From contig BFEA01000018.1 in assembly GCA_003427395.1 (NCBI GenBank), positions 2,652,446 through 2,692,295 of the forward strand: DNA of 39,850 bases. The letters run 5' to 3'. This DNA is from Chara braunii (taxonomy: Eukaryota > Streptophyta > Charophyceae > Charales > Characeae). The translations under genes were made by a program, and so were the position numbers. Below the pieces are notes generated by a model. That model was not told the DNA's origin and did not search any database. It saw nothing but the letters and a program-made list of their open reading frames with translations. This document shows positions 18,995 through 29,310 of this stretch, one piece after another. Position 1 is the first letter of the stretch; the number at the start of each line of letters is the position of its first letter.

Positions 18995-19589
18995 ACACCC
19001 ACGTACCTACAACCCTAAATCCCTGTATAAACCTTGCTACAACCTCGCAACCCGGTTCTGCACACACCCTTGAACCCAGTCCACCCTCCCCTCGACCCCG
19101 ATTCCTGATGTCTGATCTGCCCTTGCCCTCGCCTAGCCTTGTCCCATCTGTCCTCTCCACTGCCTTGTCTCTCTCGTCCAATGCTTATGAACCTGCGTGA
19201 CGCCTACACGAACTGCAATGAGGTCTGATCTGGAAGCAAGGAAGTCGCAGACTGATGCAAAGATCCATGTCGCAAGTTGTTGCTCAAGCAAGTCAGCGAG
19301 TCGGGATGCCGGCCGATGAAACAGCATGGTGGCCAAACCAGCTGCATAATCTCCATGAACAGTGAGGCAGCAGGCCATCGTCTTGGACTTCTACCTGTTG
19401 CAGCCGCTGAAGACACTTCTCCCACCTACTTCAAGACCTGATCAAGACTGCTGCAGATCCCCTTTCAAGACACTTGGACACTTTGTTCCTACATGAGATT
19501 CTGCTTCCGACTCCTTCAGACACACCAGCCTTCGCATCCTGAACAAACATTTTCATTTTTATTTTTTTTCCCTGACTTTGACAACCATG

Positions 19590-19795
19590 TAGAACATAAA
19601 TAACAGATCCCTGTTTCCCTGACCATTGTTCCCCTTACCCACTAGAACATCAATAGAAATTCCCTGTTTTCCTGAACATTGTTTCCCCTATCCACTAGAA
19701 CATCAATAGAAATCTCCTGTTTTCCTGAGCATCGTTTCACCTACCCAGTAGAACATCAATAGAAATCCCCTCTTCCCTGAACATTGCTTAGCTTC
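19590..19795 (+). repeat. 53-base minisatellite, four copies
   Basis: Units begin TAGAACAT at 19590, 19643, 19696 and 19749, an exact 53-base period, with core CATCAATAGAAAT and CCTGAACATTG. Copies differ at several sites and the last is partial. Confidence 0.92.
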
Positions 19796-19967
19796 CCCTA
19801 TAGACCCACCCAGTTACATCATACCTTCACCTGTGCAGAACACCAGACAGAATACCCTGTGACTTGCATCACTCCCCTTCTCCTTCTCAGACCAGTGATC
19901 GGCCCCGTCCTGTCCTTCACAGCTCCTTTGTTTCCTTGGCTTTTTGGCAGCCGGGACGTTGCCTTTC

Positions 19968-19982
19968 AGAGGGAGGGGATAG
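19968..19982 (+). other. Polypurine tract of element 2
   Basis: AGAGGGAGGGGATAG abuts the right LTR start TGTTACGG. Confidence 0.85.
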
Positions 19983-20455
19983 TGTTACGGACTCTGCCAG
20001 GGCTCGACCCCTGGTCTATCTTTTTGCTGTTTCTGCTGCATCCCCGTTTTCGGTCTGGCACCCTTTTTTCCAAACCCCTCCTTTGGTACCGTCGGATTTT
20101 CGACAACTGGTGCCATGCTGCAATTCGGGCACCACTTTCAAATACCGCATTTTTCAGTTCTGCACTCGGGGCTTTTGCGGAAATGCCCCTGGTACCGTAC
20201 ATGTCACCGGTACTTATACCGGTTCCCCGTACAGTACGGGGACCAGTCTGGTACCAGTTTACAGCTGCTGTACTCGTACTCAGTGTGACTTGCTGTTTCG
20301 GCATTCGGAATCCAAGACTTCGACTTTGTGCCCTTGCCACTGTGTCTGCGTCCGACCCTCAGTCGTGTCGAGTGAGTAAGTGTGTGTGTGTGCTCTCCCT
20401 CTCTCCCTCTCTCTCTCCTCTTCCTCGGCTCTCCCTCAGCCTTGTGCGCGTCACA
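19983..20455 (+). repeat. Right LTR of element 2
   Basis: 473 bases, about 95-96% identical to the left LTR by eye, mostly transitions. GTAC cluster retained. Confidence 0.93.
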
Positions 20456-20456
20456 C

Positions 20457-21379
20457 GTGCGCTCTTCACCTGTGACTGGTTCAGCAGCAATTTCACACAA
20501 GCATGAGTGAAATGAATAATAATGGTCGGCAACAGCTGCTGTGCTTTCATATGTGACGGTTCAGCTTCAATCCTTGGACATGCCGACCCGATTGACCCGG
20601 TACCTTCCCGGCGTGCCTCTCAACCTTGATGTTTCTGGAAAATATGTCGGTCTACCTTTGACCCTGAGCTTACTGAACTGGACTGGCTTGGACTGGACTG
20701 CTTCCAACTGGCCTACTGGACCCTATATTGCCTGGGATTAGACTGGTCCTGTCTAGCCTGCTGGACCCTATGCTACCGAAAGCCTACTTGAAACCGGTTG
20801 TCCAACTCCTGGACCCCTCCTTGGACTCTTTGACCATACAGTGCCGAAGTGCTGAGACTGCAGGTAACTGGCACTCTGGCCGATCCGGTTTCAAGGTGAA
20901 CCACTGAAACGTATTGTTCTTCATCATCTACTATTTTAATCCAATTCAGCTTCATCTCATAGCCAGCAGCTATCTTTGGGGCCGTTTTGGTTAGCTGTTT
21001 CTTAGGGAACCATCTGTCTCTGGCTTGCGTTCTCCCGAAATCTTGAAAGAAATGAAAATGCTAGAACCTCTGGAAAGACACGCACGCGAACATCATTTTG
21101 TTTGACTAGTTGTATGTCTATTTTGTTTCTTCTGTTGGAGCAGGTCGACATGTGGCACCACCTCTCTCACTGCGCTGCATCAAGCCTGGGGGAGGCCTTG
21201 TCCACATGACCATGCTCACGATTTCACGGATCTACCCACTTGTCTGCTTGGAAAAGTAAGCTGTTGATCATTTTGTTTACTCAGAATCACATTTTCCCAA
21301 GTGCAATGCAATATGGTGCCTTTAGTTGCTCACACATTTTGATTGCCTATGATGTGTCGCTCTGCCTCTTTGAGACTTA

Positions 21380-21388
<9 letters not shown>
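20457..21388. other. Unassigned sequence right of element 2
   Basis: No gene recognised. A loosely repeated TACTGGACCCTATATTGCC / TGCTGGACCCTATGCTACC pair lies near 20715-20780. Confidence 0.5.
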
Positions 21389-21462
<74 letters not shown>

Positions 21463-21478
21463 CTCTCTGTCTCTCTCT
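21380..21478. repeat. Poly-C and (CT)n microsatellite
   Basis: Ten C followed by over 30 CT units and a short imperfect tail with GTCTCTCT. Confidence 0.97.
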
Positions 21479-21843
21479 GAGGATATGTGTACCTGGAATC
21501 TCTGTTCCTGACCGTAGATTAAACTACACAGATCAGCGGCCTGGGAAATGGAAGAGATTCCTTCAAGATTCCAGTGGAGTGGGATCTCCCCCCTGATAGA
21601 ACACTACTAGGAGGATGTAGGGGGAACCAGCATCCTATATTCGGTCGGTGTGGCAATCCTACAGAGAAAAAAAGGTTTGTAAAACGGCTGACGTGTTCTC
21701 TTCTTGCCGCTTCTGACCCTGCGTGTGACTCTGCCTCTGGCCATCTGCCAGGCCAAAACCACCTTGTGGCTTTCCCATCTGTTGTTTTTCTAAGTTAAAC
21801 CACTAGTTCTTTTCTCTCTCTCCTCTACCCACCTCCTCTTGAG

Positions 21844-22008
21844 TTTTTTTTTTTTTTTTTTTTTTTTTAATGGCCTTGAGCTATCATCATTGAACCTGTC
21901 CTACGTAATTCAGAAGAATTTATTCTGTTCATCTTGTTGCATGCATCTGGATTCGAACTTCGGTCTGTATTTTGACAGTTCATGGGTGTACCAACTGAGC
22001 TAGGCCCC
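21844..22008 (-). mobile_element. tRNA-derived SINE with poly(A) tail
   Basis: Read on the minus strand from 22008: GGGGCC, then an A box TAGCTCAGTTGG (21991-22002) that fits the Pol III consensus exactly, then about 31 bases later a B box AGTTCGAATCC (21949-21959). A tRNA-unrelated body of about 80 bases follows and the copy ends in 25 A (plus-strand T-run 21844-21868). Total about 165 bases. The head resembles a tRNA gene to the T-arm but lacks a matching acceptor 3' strand, and the tail is oligo(A), so it is a SINE rather than a tRNA gene. No clear target duplication was found. Confidence 0.82.
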
Positions 22009-23218
22009 TTGGTACATACCTGAGTTTACGGTGCAAAAGAAAGCCAGAACCACAAAAAGAGCAGGGATCCCAAGAGGGGATCCCAACAGTGGACAGCCCC
22101 GGGGGAGGGGGAGGGGGTCACATGCTCCGTTGGATCCTTACTTCAGACTAGTGGGGTAGAGAGCACAACAACCAGTCTTTCTTCGCTTTCTTTCTTTCAA
22201 TCTTTCTTTTTTTTTTTTCCTACATTTTTCTCTCAACTTCTGTTTCTTTTACCTTCCACTACCTACTCCTAAGACTATCTAGAGGGGACCCCTGCAAGCA
22301 TAGTTTCCTCTCTCTGTGAAGGGGAGATTTCATGTTGCCCCTTGCCCCTAATGGTTAGGGTATAGGGTTGGGGCCGCCAGTGGGGGTCTGGCTAACACAA
22401 AGACCGAGACCTGCCAGTAGCTGTGCCTCCCTTTCTCATCGTCCCCCACCCTTCATCGAGTAGCAGCAGAGGCTATGGCCANGCTGAGACAGAATCCTTC
22501 AACAGGCACTGACTGCTGGATTGGGTAGGGAGGGAAATAAGGGACTGGGGGTGGCCTGGACATCAGCAGCTTAGAAGTGTGAAAAAGTGTTGGTGTGAAG
22601 ATTGCTGATGCAAAGGGACATTAGTGTACCAAGCTAGTTTCTGGAGATCAGTTGCATCTGCATGTGGGAGGTGGTATGCCAGAACACTTTCCTAAGAGGC
22701 TGGCAGGCCAGTCCACTCGTCCAGAGTGAGATGATTATCTAGAGTGAGATGATTATCTAGAGTGAGATGATTAATTGTGTACAAAGTTTCCACTTAATTG
22801 TCCCAGTGGTCTGGAAGGGGAGATAGAACTATGGAGTCAAGTTTCCAGTAAAATGTCATAATGATTCTAGTGCTGTTTATCTTTTCCAAGACGGCTCACA
22901 TGGATGGCCCGTGTTTTCTCTGCAGAAAACTCATGTATGCTTTTGATTTTCACCGAAATGAGTGGTTCCAACCTTCACATGGACACCACCTCATTGACAG
23001 CAAATAAACCTCCTCTCCTCCTCTTCCTCCTCCTCCTCCCCCTCTTCCTCCGTCGCTATCGTCGTCCTTTTCGTTTCCTTTTTCTTTTTCCTCTTCTTCT
23101 CTCCTCTTCCTATGCCTCCCTTTGTCTCTGCATGGTTTAGTGGGGAAAGAATGACCATTTCCTCCCCCCCCCCCTTGCCTGCCTTCTTCCTTTTTTATCG
23201 CCACATGTTTTCATCCAA
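22009..23218. other. Unassigned sequence with small repeats
   Basis: No gene recognised. Contains a G-rich stretch near 22100, one ambiguous base (22482), an 18-base tandem repeat, and a CCT/CTT-rich pyrimidine tract (23011-23110). Confidence 0.5.
22723..22774. repeat. 18-base tandem repeat, about three copies
   Basis: AGAGTGAGATGATTATCT starts at 22723, 22741 and 22759; the third copy diverges at its end. Confidence 0.93.
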
Positions 23219-23275
23219 ACCCTAACCTTATAACTTACCTTTTCTTCTCCTCCTCTTTTTTTTTTTTTTTTTTTT

Positions 23276-23505
23276 AATGAAACAGGACCTTATGGTCCCA
23301 TCACCATGTCCATGCTGGGGAGCGTCAGTCCGGTTCCTATTCCACCGGCAAGGCGAAATAACATGATACAACATAGACCAACTCACGCATCCTTCCGTCC
23401 GGCCGAAGGATGCCTGACCAGCATTGATTGCTCCCAAGTAAGGAGGATTAACTGTCAGCTTGCCCTGTCATTCATTCCTCTCAGGCTTCCTCTGAGGCCC
23501 TGTCA
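23276..23505 (-). repeat. LINE 3'-tail repeat, copy A
   Basis: About 230 bases with blocks CAAGCTGACAGTTAATCC, TTGCCGGTGGAATAGGAACC, GGACTGACGCTCCCCAGC and a short stem before the A tail. Closest to copy D (37936-38161). Confidence 0.85.
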
Positions 23506-23689
23506 AATCTTCTAGCCGTAACAAGAATCATATGATGGGAACTCTTCTGAGCTTTCTGCTTTGCCTCCTGTATGGTCTGGTCTTCCTTCCCAGGGTCTGA
23601 CACTGTTGAGATGACCACTTGGATGATGTTGGGGATGGTCTCTGATGCATGTACACCTTGGATTTCTGCTGCTGAGGCGAGGTCTCATT

Positions 23690-24300
23690 TTAGATCCTGT
23701 TCCATTTCTTCCATCTGAGTGAGTTCCCTTTGGTCGTGGCAATCTTGCCGTGTAGCAGCCATCTTCTGAGAAAGGACTCCCTGTTGACCACCCTCTTGTA
23801 TGGTCTCTTTTTCACCGACTGTTTGACTGAGATCCATCTGCAGCGGATTTCCGCTTCCACCATAGCTATCAGCTGGGCCCAAGATTCTTCTTTCGCAGTG
23901 ACTTCCCCATCAATGGTGTGCACGCACCTGCGCTTCCAGATAGTCCACACTGACTCCACAATGTAATTTTCTGTAGTAGTAGGAACCAGTTGTTCTTGCC
24001 ACCACGCAGGGAGGAGGGGATGTTGATGGATAAGTTGATGGTGGACAGGGAGGTCGAGGAAGGTGGGGCGGCGAAGAGATAACCATAGTTTCTTCTGGTG
24101 AGCTAGTGGTGCACATGACACATTTGTCCGAGCTATGGGGATCTGAGTGTTTGCGTTTCTCGTGGAGCCACTGATTCGCTGGTAGAGCGGCGTATGCCAG
24201 GAACCATTGCAGGCTGCAGATCTTCACCGGTCTCAAGCCTAAGTATTGTTTCCAGGGAATCTGTATATCCTCATCAGTGTTCAATATGCGCTTCTATCTC
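23690..24300 (-). pseudogene. LINE ORF2 C-terminal fragment (zf-RVT type)
   Basis: Minus-strand frame beginning near 24295 reads SLQWFLAYAALPANQWLHEK, then CVMC and PEET, after which a frame change near 24120 leads to a Trp-rich tail (PAWWQEQL, ENYIVESVWTIWKRRC) ending at 23690. The CxxC...PEET pattern and the neighbouring LQW...LP.NQWL segment match the equivalent part of the larger LINE (TLQWLILYLAVPLNQWL at about 29890-29940), so both belong to one LINE lineage. The fragment lacks RT and endonuclease. It has no function as it stands. Confidence 0.75.
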
Positions 24301-24333
24301 TTGTTTATTTCAGGTGACGGGTACCCTAACCTT

Positions 24334-25831
24334 CTAGCTACTGTTATCAGGGACTGGATTTTGTTTGCATACGGTGTGCATGAGCACCGGTTGCATTCCA
24401 CACATTTGAATTTTGATCGGCTTTTGTTACAGGTGCTAGCAATCTACTCCCTGTGCGATATGTCACATACACTCCTACTTGTTCATATGCTTGTGTGGTC
24501 TTCACGGACACTTGGGGTGTGCATGTCACTCAAACCCTGAAGTGTCTGCATCTGTGCAATGGTGTCCCAGGTGTCTTCTGCTGGTATGACACTGTTTCCT
24601 GGCCCTCACATGTAAGAGTGTTTCAAGTTTGAACAATCAACAGCAATGTTATCCATGATTTTCAGTGATTTTTCAAACCTCAAAGCATGGAACTCAGCCA
24701 TCTGTTTTCAGTGTGATGTAACCTTATCTACTTTTGTGTCAAGTTTCCCAAGCTGTAAGCAAGTTGTCGACTAGTTCTAATCCTTGTAGAATGAACCCTT
24801 TTGATACTGTCCCTGCAGAACCGCGGATGGGCGTATGATAACAAGATCCTCCCGGGCAGAGGCTGCTGAAGTACGGAAGTGTGAAGAAAAGTGAGAGTGC
24901 TTGCATCTGTACTGCCGTGCTCCCTATCCTCTTCAATTTTCAATTTTGAGTGGATAAGCATCCTTGAACTTTTCAAAACCAGAACAAAGTAGCACCTCAC
25001 AATTCAGTTCGATATCAAATGGGATCATAATGAGCTTCATAAGCAATGACTCCTCTTCCTTTCCCTTCTGCCGACCACCTCGTTATCATCCTCTCCTGAT
25101 TATCTTTGTCAAGTACGACCTCGTTATCATCCTCCTGATTATCTTTGCGAAGTACGACCTCGTTATCATCCTCCTGATTATCTTTGTGAAGTACGACCTC
25201 CTTATCATCCTCCTGATTAACTTTGTGAAGTGCTATCTTGATCTCTGTAAGAACCTGGCCAGTTCTTCGACCGGATGCTTATTGAACTGCTGACTGACAA
25301 GTCTCACCATGCTGTCTGGTTTGAGTAAATAAGGATAAGTGGAAAGAACCTTTGTCAAACCAGCATTGAAATAGTCTTTGGGTCGTAGCTTGTGGCCAAA
25401 TCAAAACTTCAGGGCCAAAAGTTGGGTTGTGGGGTTCTAGGCTGTAGCATGCTGGAGCCTGCCACACGGGCCCAAAGGCCTGAGTTCTGTTGTGGAGAGT
25501 CCAGCTGGGCCCAGAGGTATATAACTGGGCCAGTCCTCCAGCCTGGAGCATCACTTAAATGACATGCTGCTGGAGAGCAGCGCCAGTTTGAGTCGAGCTG
25601 TGCTAGAGTAGCAGTAGAGGAGTAGGAGGTGGTGAGGAGTACGGAGGCTGTCTGAGCCATAGCCGCGAGTAGAGGTGGACACTTACCTGGGCGCTGTAGC
25701 TGGACTTCATTCCAGCGACCTTCATCAGAGGGGCCATCATCTTCACTTGTCAGTATTCACGTGCATCATCAGCATCAGGTGAGAGAGGGAGAGGAGAGTT
25801 CCTCTTCTTCTTCTGCTCCCTGATTCTTCTC
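24334..25831. other. Unassigned sequence
   Basis: No gene recognised. Contains the 39-base tandem repeat at 25078-25235. Around 25519 GGTATATAACTGGG looks like a TATA box upstream of GC-balanced sequence, but no coding exon can be tied to it. Confidence 0.45.
25078..25235 (+). repeat. 39-base tandem repeat, four copies
   Basis: Units start CCTCGTTATCATCCTCC at 25078, 25119, 25158 and 25197; the first is 41 bases because of an extra CT. The period is a multiple of three, so one frame gives a 13-residue Ile/Leu-rich repeat, but nothing supports translation. Confidence 0.93.
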
Positions 25832-25864
25832 NNNNNNNNNNNNNNNNNNNNNNNNNNNNNNNNN
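25832..25864. other. Assembly gap (33 N)
   Basis: Short gap directly before a (GA)n tract; probably a microsatellite of uncertain length. Confidence 1.

Positions 25865-25938
<74 letters not shown>
25865..25938. repeat. (GA)n microsatellite
   Basis: About 37 GA units following the gap. Confidence 0.97.
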
Positions 25939-25940
<2 letters not shown>

Positions 25941-26547
25941 TCAGGCAGTGACTATTTCGGGGCTTTCAGCACCCAGGATCTGATTCGACATTCTGAGGAG
26001 AGACGATTATTGGACATTTGACGAGGGATATTATTTTTTTGGACTACTTGGAGTGATTCTCGCCTTCGTCCCCTTCTTCCTCGTCTGTCTCCTCTCTACC
26101 TCCATCATCCGTGGTTTTCTCCCTTTGTATTTGCAAGGAGGGATCTTTCTTCCATGTATGTCTCTTGACATGTGTGATAATGTCTGTGTGAGTCGAGTCT
26201 GAGTCTGACGAGTCAGGTCATATCTCTGAGTCTTCCGCTGTGCTACATTGCATTATATCACTTCTTTTCTGGATGCACATCGCTCATTTGCTGGACGAAT
26301 TGTTTGTCCTGAGTGCTACTCTTCACATTGGTGATCCGTCATACCTGTGCACCGCCCATCTTCAGATGAGCATACATCTTAGGCTCTACGAAACCAGCAT
26401 GTAGACCGAGTCCCCAGGCCCTGAAATATTCAACTCAGGTCCCGGCAAAGGGTCATGTGGCGTCTTTCAGATACGTAACAGAGGAGTTAGTGGTGGAAGC
26501 TTCTAAGACCTTTCTAGTTATTCATGCATTACATGGCAGGATTTTAT

Positions 26548-26550
<3 letters not shown>
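25939..26550. other. Unassigned sequence upstream of a 62-A run
   Basis: No coding frame or Pol III boxes seen. Its position directly before a pure A-run suggests it may be the body of a plus-strand retroposon, of unknown origin. Confidence 0.35.

Positions 26551-26612
<62 letters not shown>
26551..26612 (+). repeat. Pure poly(A) run of 62 bases
   Basis: Sixty-two uninterrupted A. Long pure tails decay quickly, so it probably marks a recent retroposition on the plus strand. No target duplication found. Confidence 0.9.
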
Positions 26613-26615
<3 letters not shown>

Positions 26616-27143
26616 AGAAGGCAAGAATCCAAGGTCTTAGCAGAAAAGTCAGCAAACCCCCCAGAGGAGAGAGGAAAAGTGAACTAGGAGTGAGGGCTCT
26701 AGTAGAGCATTCAGCAACCAATAGGACAGGGTTTAGGATTTTAGCAAGGTCATAGCACTACACCGAGCTAGTAGTTCCAGCAAAGGGAAGCAAAACAGAC
26801 AGCTAAGACGCAGAGAGGAACAGGTAGGCTCAGCTCTAAGGAGCGGATTTACAGGTCCCAGAAGTCAGGATTTTTCAGACTAGCAGTATAAAGCAATTTT
26901 TAAATAATACAGGATAGCTTAGACAGGGGTACAGGGTGGTACATCCTTCCTTGAGGAAGTAAAACCAAGGCTAGATGGACAAGGATTGAGGGTAAGGACC
27001 GACTCAAGACAAATAGGGTTAAAGATTCAGGTTTTCAAGAAATCCACGAAGTGTCCATGACTGCTCTAGCATAACACACAGGCCTGACAGCATTGCAGCT
27101 GAGAGGAGCAGGACTGTGGCCAGTGGAATTAGCAAGGACCTTC
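26613..27143. other. Unassigned, with partial LINE-tail similarity
   Basis: At about 26905-26955 the sequence (GGATAGCTTAGACAGGGG, GGTACATCCTTCC) resembles the beginning of LINE-tail copies B and C, suggesting an extra truncated copy or a partial duplication 250 bases before copy B. Confidence 0.45.
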
Positions 27144-27361
27144 CAGATTGAGTAGCACAGGCTAACTTAAGCAGGAGTGAGAGGGGGTACATCCTTCCAC
27201 AACGAAGCAATCAATGCCGCCCACTTGGGCCTCCCAGCCATAATGGGGAGGAGCGTGCGTGAGTTTCCTATGTATTGCATTGACTTGCCGGGGGAATAGA
27301 ACCGAACTGTTGCTCCCCAGAATGGCAGGAGCCAGAACCAGGAGGTTCTGTTTAAATTTTT
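27144..27361 (+). repeat. LINE 3'-tail repeat, copy B
   Basis: Blocks GCACAGGCTAACTTAAGC, GGTACATCCTTCC, TTGCCGGGGGAATAGAACCG, TTGCTCCCCAGAATGG and GGAGCCAGAACCAGG. Closest to copy C of the large LINE. It ends in an AAG-type tail. Confidence 0.85.
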
Positions 27362-27400
27362 AAAAAAGAAGAAGAAGAAGAAGAAGAAGAAGAACAAGAA
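27362..27400. repeat. (AAG)n tail
   Basis: About ten AAG units directly after copy B; a poly(A) tail that has become a microsatellite. Confidence 0.9.
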
Positions 27401-28443
27401 GAAAATAGTCAGGGTCTACTGGGTCCAGCAGTCCAGAAGCCAAAGATTCCTTCAGAAGTCAACCACAGCCACACAAAGCACTCAAACAATCCAAAGGCTC
27501 TACGGGGCTGAAGCGACCTCCACACAGGACTGGTACCAGCTGTACTGATCAAAGAGTCTCAGCGTTGGTCTGTCAGGGAAAGGAGCATGTCAGGCTAGTC
27601 AAACATTTGAAAGTCAGTCAGCCCTTGCATATGCTGGAGGACTGGTAAGCGCTAGTGCTTGAAGTGAGACATCCTTGAAGAGACTGTGAGAGTAGAGCTA
27701 GAGAGAGCCATAGCAAGCAGTAGGAGTGGGACATGCACCACAGCTTACAGCTGACAGAGGGAGGTCTGAGGGAGGGACCGTAGGGTAAGTGTGAGGTCAG
27801 TGATAGGATGATGATGTGCTGAGTTGGTGGGAAGAGGAAGAAGAGTGGTGAGAAACTTTTGCAGATTGATTACCACCTTGAGTCATTCTTCTCCCACTTT
27901 TCTTGTTCTTCTGTCATGTCGCTTGACTACCTTGCTATCTCTTTGCTGGTTGTCACTGATTGAGCAGTATCGATCATGATGATGGTAATGTGAGCTTCCA
28001 GAGTTGGTTAGTGGAGCAAGGGCCATCATCTTGCTTTTCCCCCCAAAAAAAACAAGAGGTATCATCACAGAAAATGCTGAGGCCACGTACGGTGAGTTGC
28101 ATGGGGGCAAACCCAATACTTTGGGGATAGGATAGACAGGAAACTAATGGAAATAGACCAGTAGGCAGGCAAAATGAGGAGTGAAGGGCTCATGAGAGAT
28201 ATAAGTATTGTTCATGAGAGATACAAGGGCTGTAAAAACTCGGGATGATAGTGTGGGTGACAAGCGGTCGAGGGACTGTCGGGACCACCCCTCCTCCCCT
28301 GCACCCTGCCCATTCTCGGGATTATCCTGTTGCATGCTCTGGGTGCTGTTAGTAAGCCCCCCGACCTGCAAGGCAATCCCTGAGGCATCTCACTTTTTCC
28401 AATGAAAAAAAAGAAGGTATCATCATCGAACTGACCTGCCCAC
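27401..28443. other. Unassigned sequence
   Basis: About 1 kb without a recognisable gene or repeat family; only short A-rich stretches near 28045 and 28403. Confidence 0.45.
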
Positions 28444-28451
28444 TTGCGGTC

Positions 28452-28494
28452 TGTTTGTTTGTTTTTTTCGTTTTTTTTTTTTGTTTTTTTTTTT
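28452..28494 (-). repeat. LINE poly(A) tail (T-rich on plus strand)
   Basis: GTTT units followed by long T-runs, interrupted by single C and G. Confidence 0.85.
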
Positions 28495-28706
28495 CAGAAG
28501 CAGAACGTTATGGTTCTGGCTCCTTATCCATTCTGGGGAGCATCAGTCCGGTTCCTTTTCCACCGGCAAGTCAAAAGAAAATACATTGAGGACACTCTCA
28601 CGCTCCTCCCCCTTCTGGTCTGGAGGCCCGAAGGACGGCATTGATTACTTCCATCAGGAAGGATGTACCCTCCTTCACCCCTGCCCAAGTTAGCCTGCGC
28701 TATTTT
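28495..28706 (-). repeat. LINE 3'-tail repeat, copy C
   Basis: On the minus strand: GCGCAGGCTAACTTGGGC, GGTACATCCTTCC, TTGCCGGTGGAAAAGGAACC, GGACTGATGCTCCCCAGAAT, GGAGCCAGAACCATAACG. Because it lies between an ORF2 and a poly(A) tail, it shows that this repeat is the LINE 3' UTR end. Confidence 0.88.
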
Positions 28707-29134
28707 CCTCCTACCTTTTGATAATCCTGGTGTACAATTTATTCTATTATTTGGAAGTAGACCCCTTTGTTCGAGCCAATCAGCTCCTCTCATCTCATCC
28801 GCTGTCTGATTCTCTTTTCTCTCTAGAACTGCTGGTTGACCGTTTGTGGTGACATCCATGTAGGCTGCGCACTACAGGGCTGCATTTGTTGTACTCCTTG
28901 CTAGAACCCTAAACCCTAGGCTATCTATTGACCCTTGTGATAATCATTCGTTTGTGACCTGTGGTTTTCTATATTCTGACATCTTATAGAGTTGACCCTG
29001 GTTAGACCTAGGGTACTATCGGGCTTCTCCATTCGTAGGGTATTTACTTGCTGTTTGTGGCGCTGACCTAACATACAGTTACCTGTGGCTGTCTGTCCTT
29101 CTTTTGAAATGTTGGTCTGTTTAATGTTGTTTTG

Positions 29135-29194
29135 TTTCTGATCTATTTCTGATCTATTTCTGATCTATTTTTGATCTATTTCTGATCTATTTCT
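29135..29194 (-). repeat. 11-base tandem repeat in LINE 3' UTR
   Basis: TGATCTATTTC repeated about five times on the plus strand with one variant unit. Confidence 0.93.
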
Positions 29195-29310
29195 GAGTTT
29201 TCTCTTGTTGTTAGAGTATACCTATCTCTGACCGGTTGTGTATTCTTGTATTGTCATGTTTTTGGGCCTAGACTAATTGGGCGTTTGCCTATTATGTTCT
29301 ATAAGTGAAG

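Larger units (their letters stand above)
18995..19982 (+). other. 3' untranslated region of element 2
   Basis: About 1 kb between the integrase stop and the right LTR with no coding frame of note. It contains the 53-base minisatellite and ends with the polypurine tract. Confidence 0.75.
13510..20456 (+). mobile_element. Ty3/gypsy LTR retrotransposon 2 (chromovirus, internally deleted)
   Basis: Both LTRs are present (13510-13987 and 19983-20455), starting TGTTACGG and ending TCACA. A primer binding site, leader, gag, RT/RNase H remnant, integrase with chromodomain, a 53-base minisatellite and a polypurine tract lie between. TGCGC flanks both sides (13505-13509 and 20458-20462), a likely target duplication with one base of uncertainty at the right end. 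The coding strand is strikingly C-rich with C-ending codons, unlike element 1. The LTRs differ at about 20 sites in 475 bases by eye, so it seems older than element 1. A 664-base N gap hides part of the leader. Confidence 0.93.
13505..20462. repeat. Probable target-site duplication of element 2 (TGCGC)
   Basis: TGCGC at 13505-13509 directly precedes the left LTR; TGCGC at 20458-20462 follows the right LTR after two bases (CG). A five-base duplication is typical of this superfamily. Confidence 0.5.
23230..24322 (-). mobile_element. 5'-truncated L1-clade LINE
   Basis: On the minus strand: the C-terminal end of a LINE ORF2 with a reverse-transcriptase-type zinc-binding motif (23690-24300), a 3' untranslated region, the 3' tail repeat shared with three other copies here, and a poly(A) tail (T-run 23256-23275). 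Only the last kilobase of the element is present, as is typical of incomplete target-primed reverse transcription. Confidence 0.8.
23219..24333. repeat. Candidate target-site duplication of the 5'-truncated LINE
   Basis: ACCCTAACCTT occurs at 23219-23229, beyond the A/G-rich tail, and at 24323-24333, beyond the 5' end. Eleven exact bases, with partial agreement after. Moderately convincing because the left copy is separated from the pure T-run by a T/C-rich stretch. Confidence 0.5.

Noticed and set aside
21949-22008. Functional tRNA gene on the minus strand
   Set aside because: A and B boxes are good, but the acceptor 3' strand does not pair and a SINE body with A tail follows.
28907-28920. 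CCCTAAACCCTAGG as interstitial telomere
   Set aside because: Only two partial units of the plant telomere repeat; too short to distinguish from chance.
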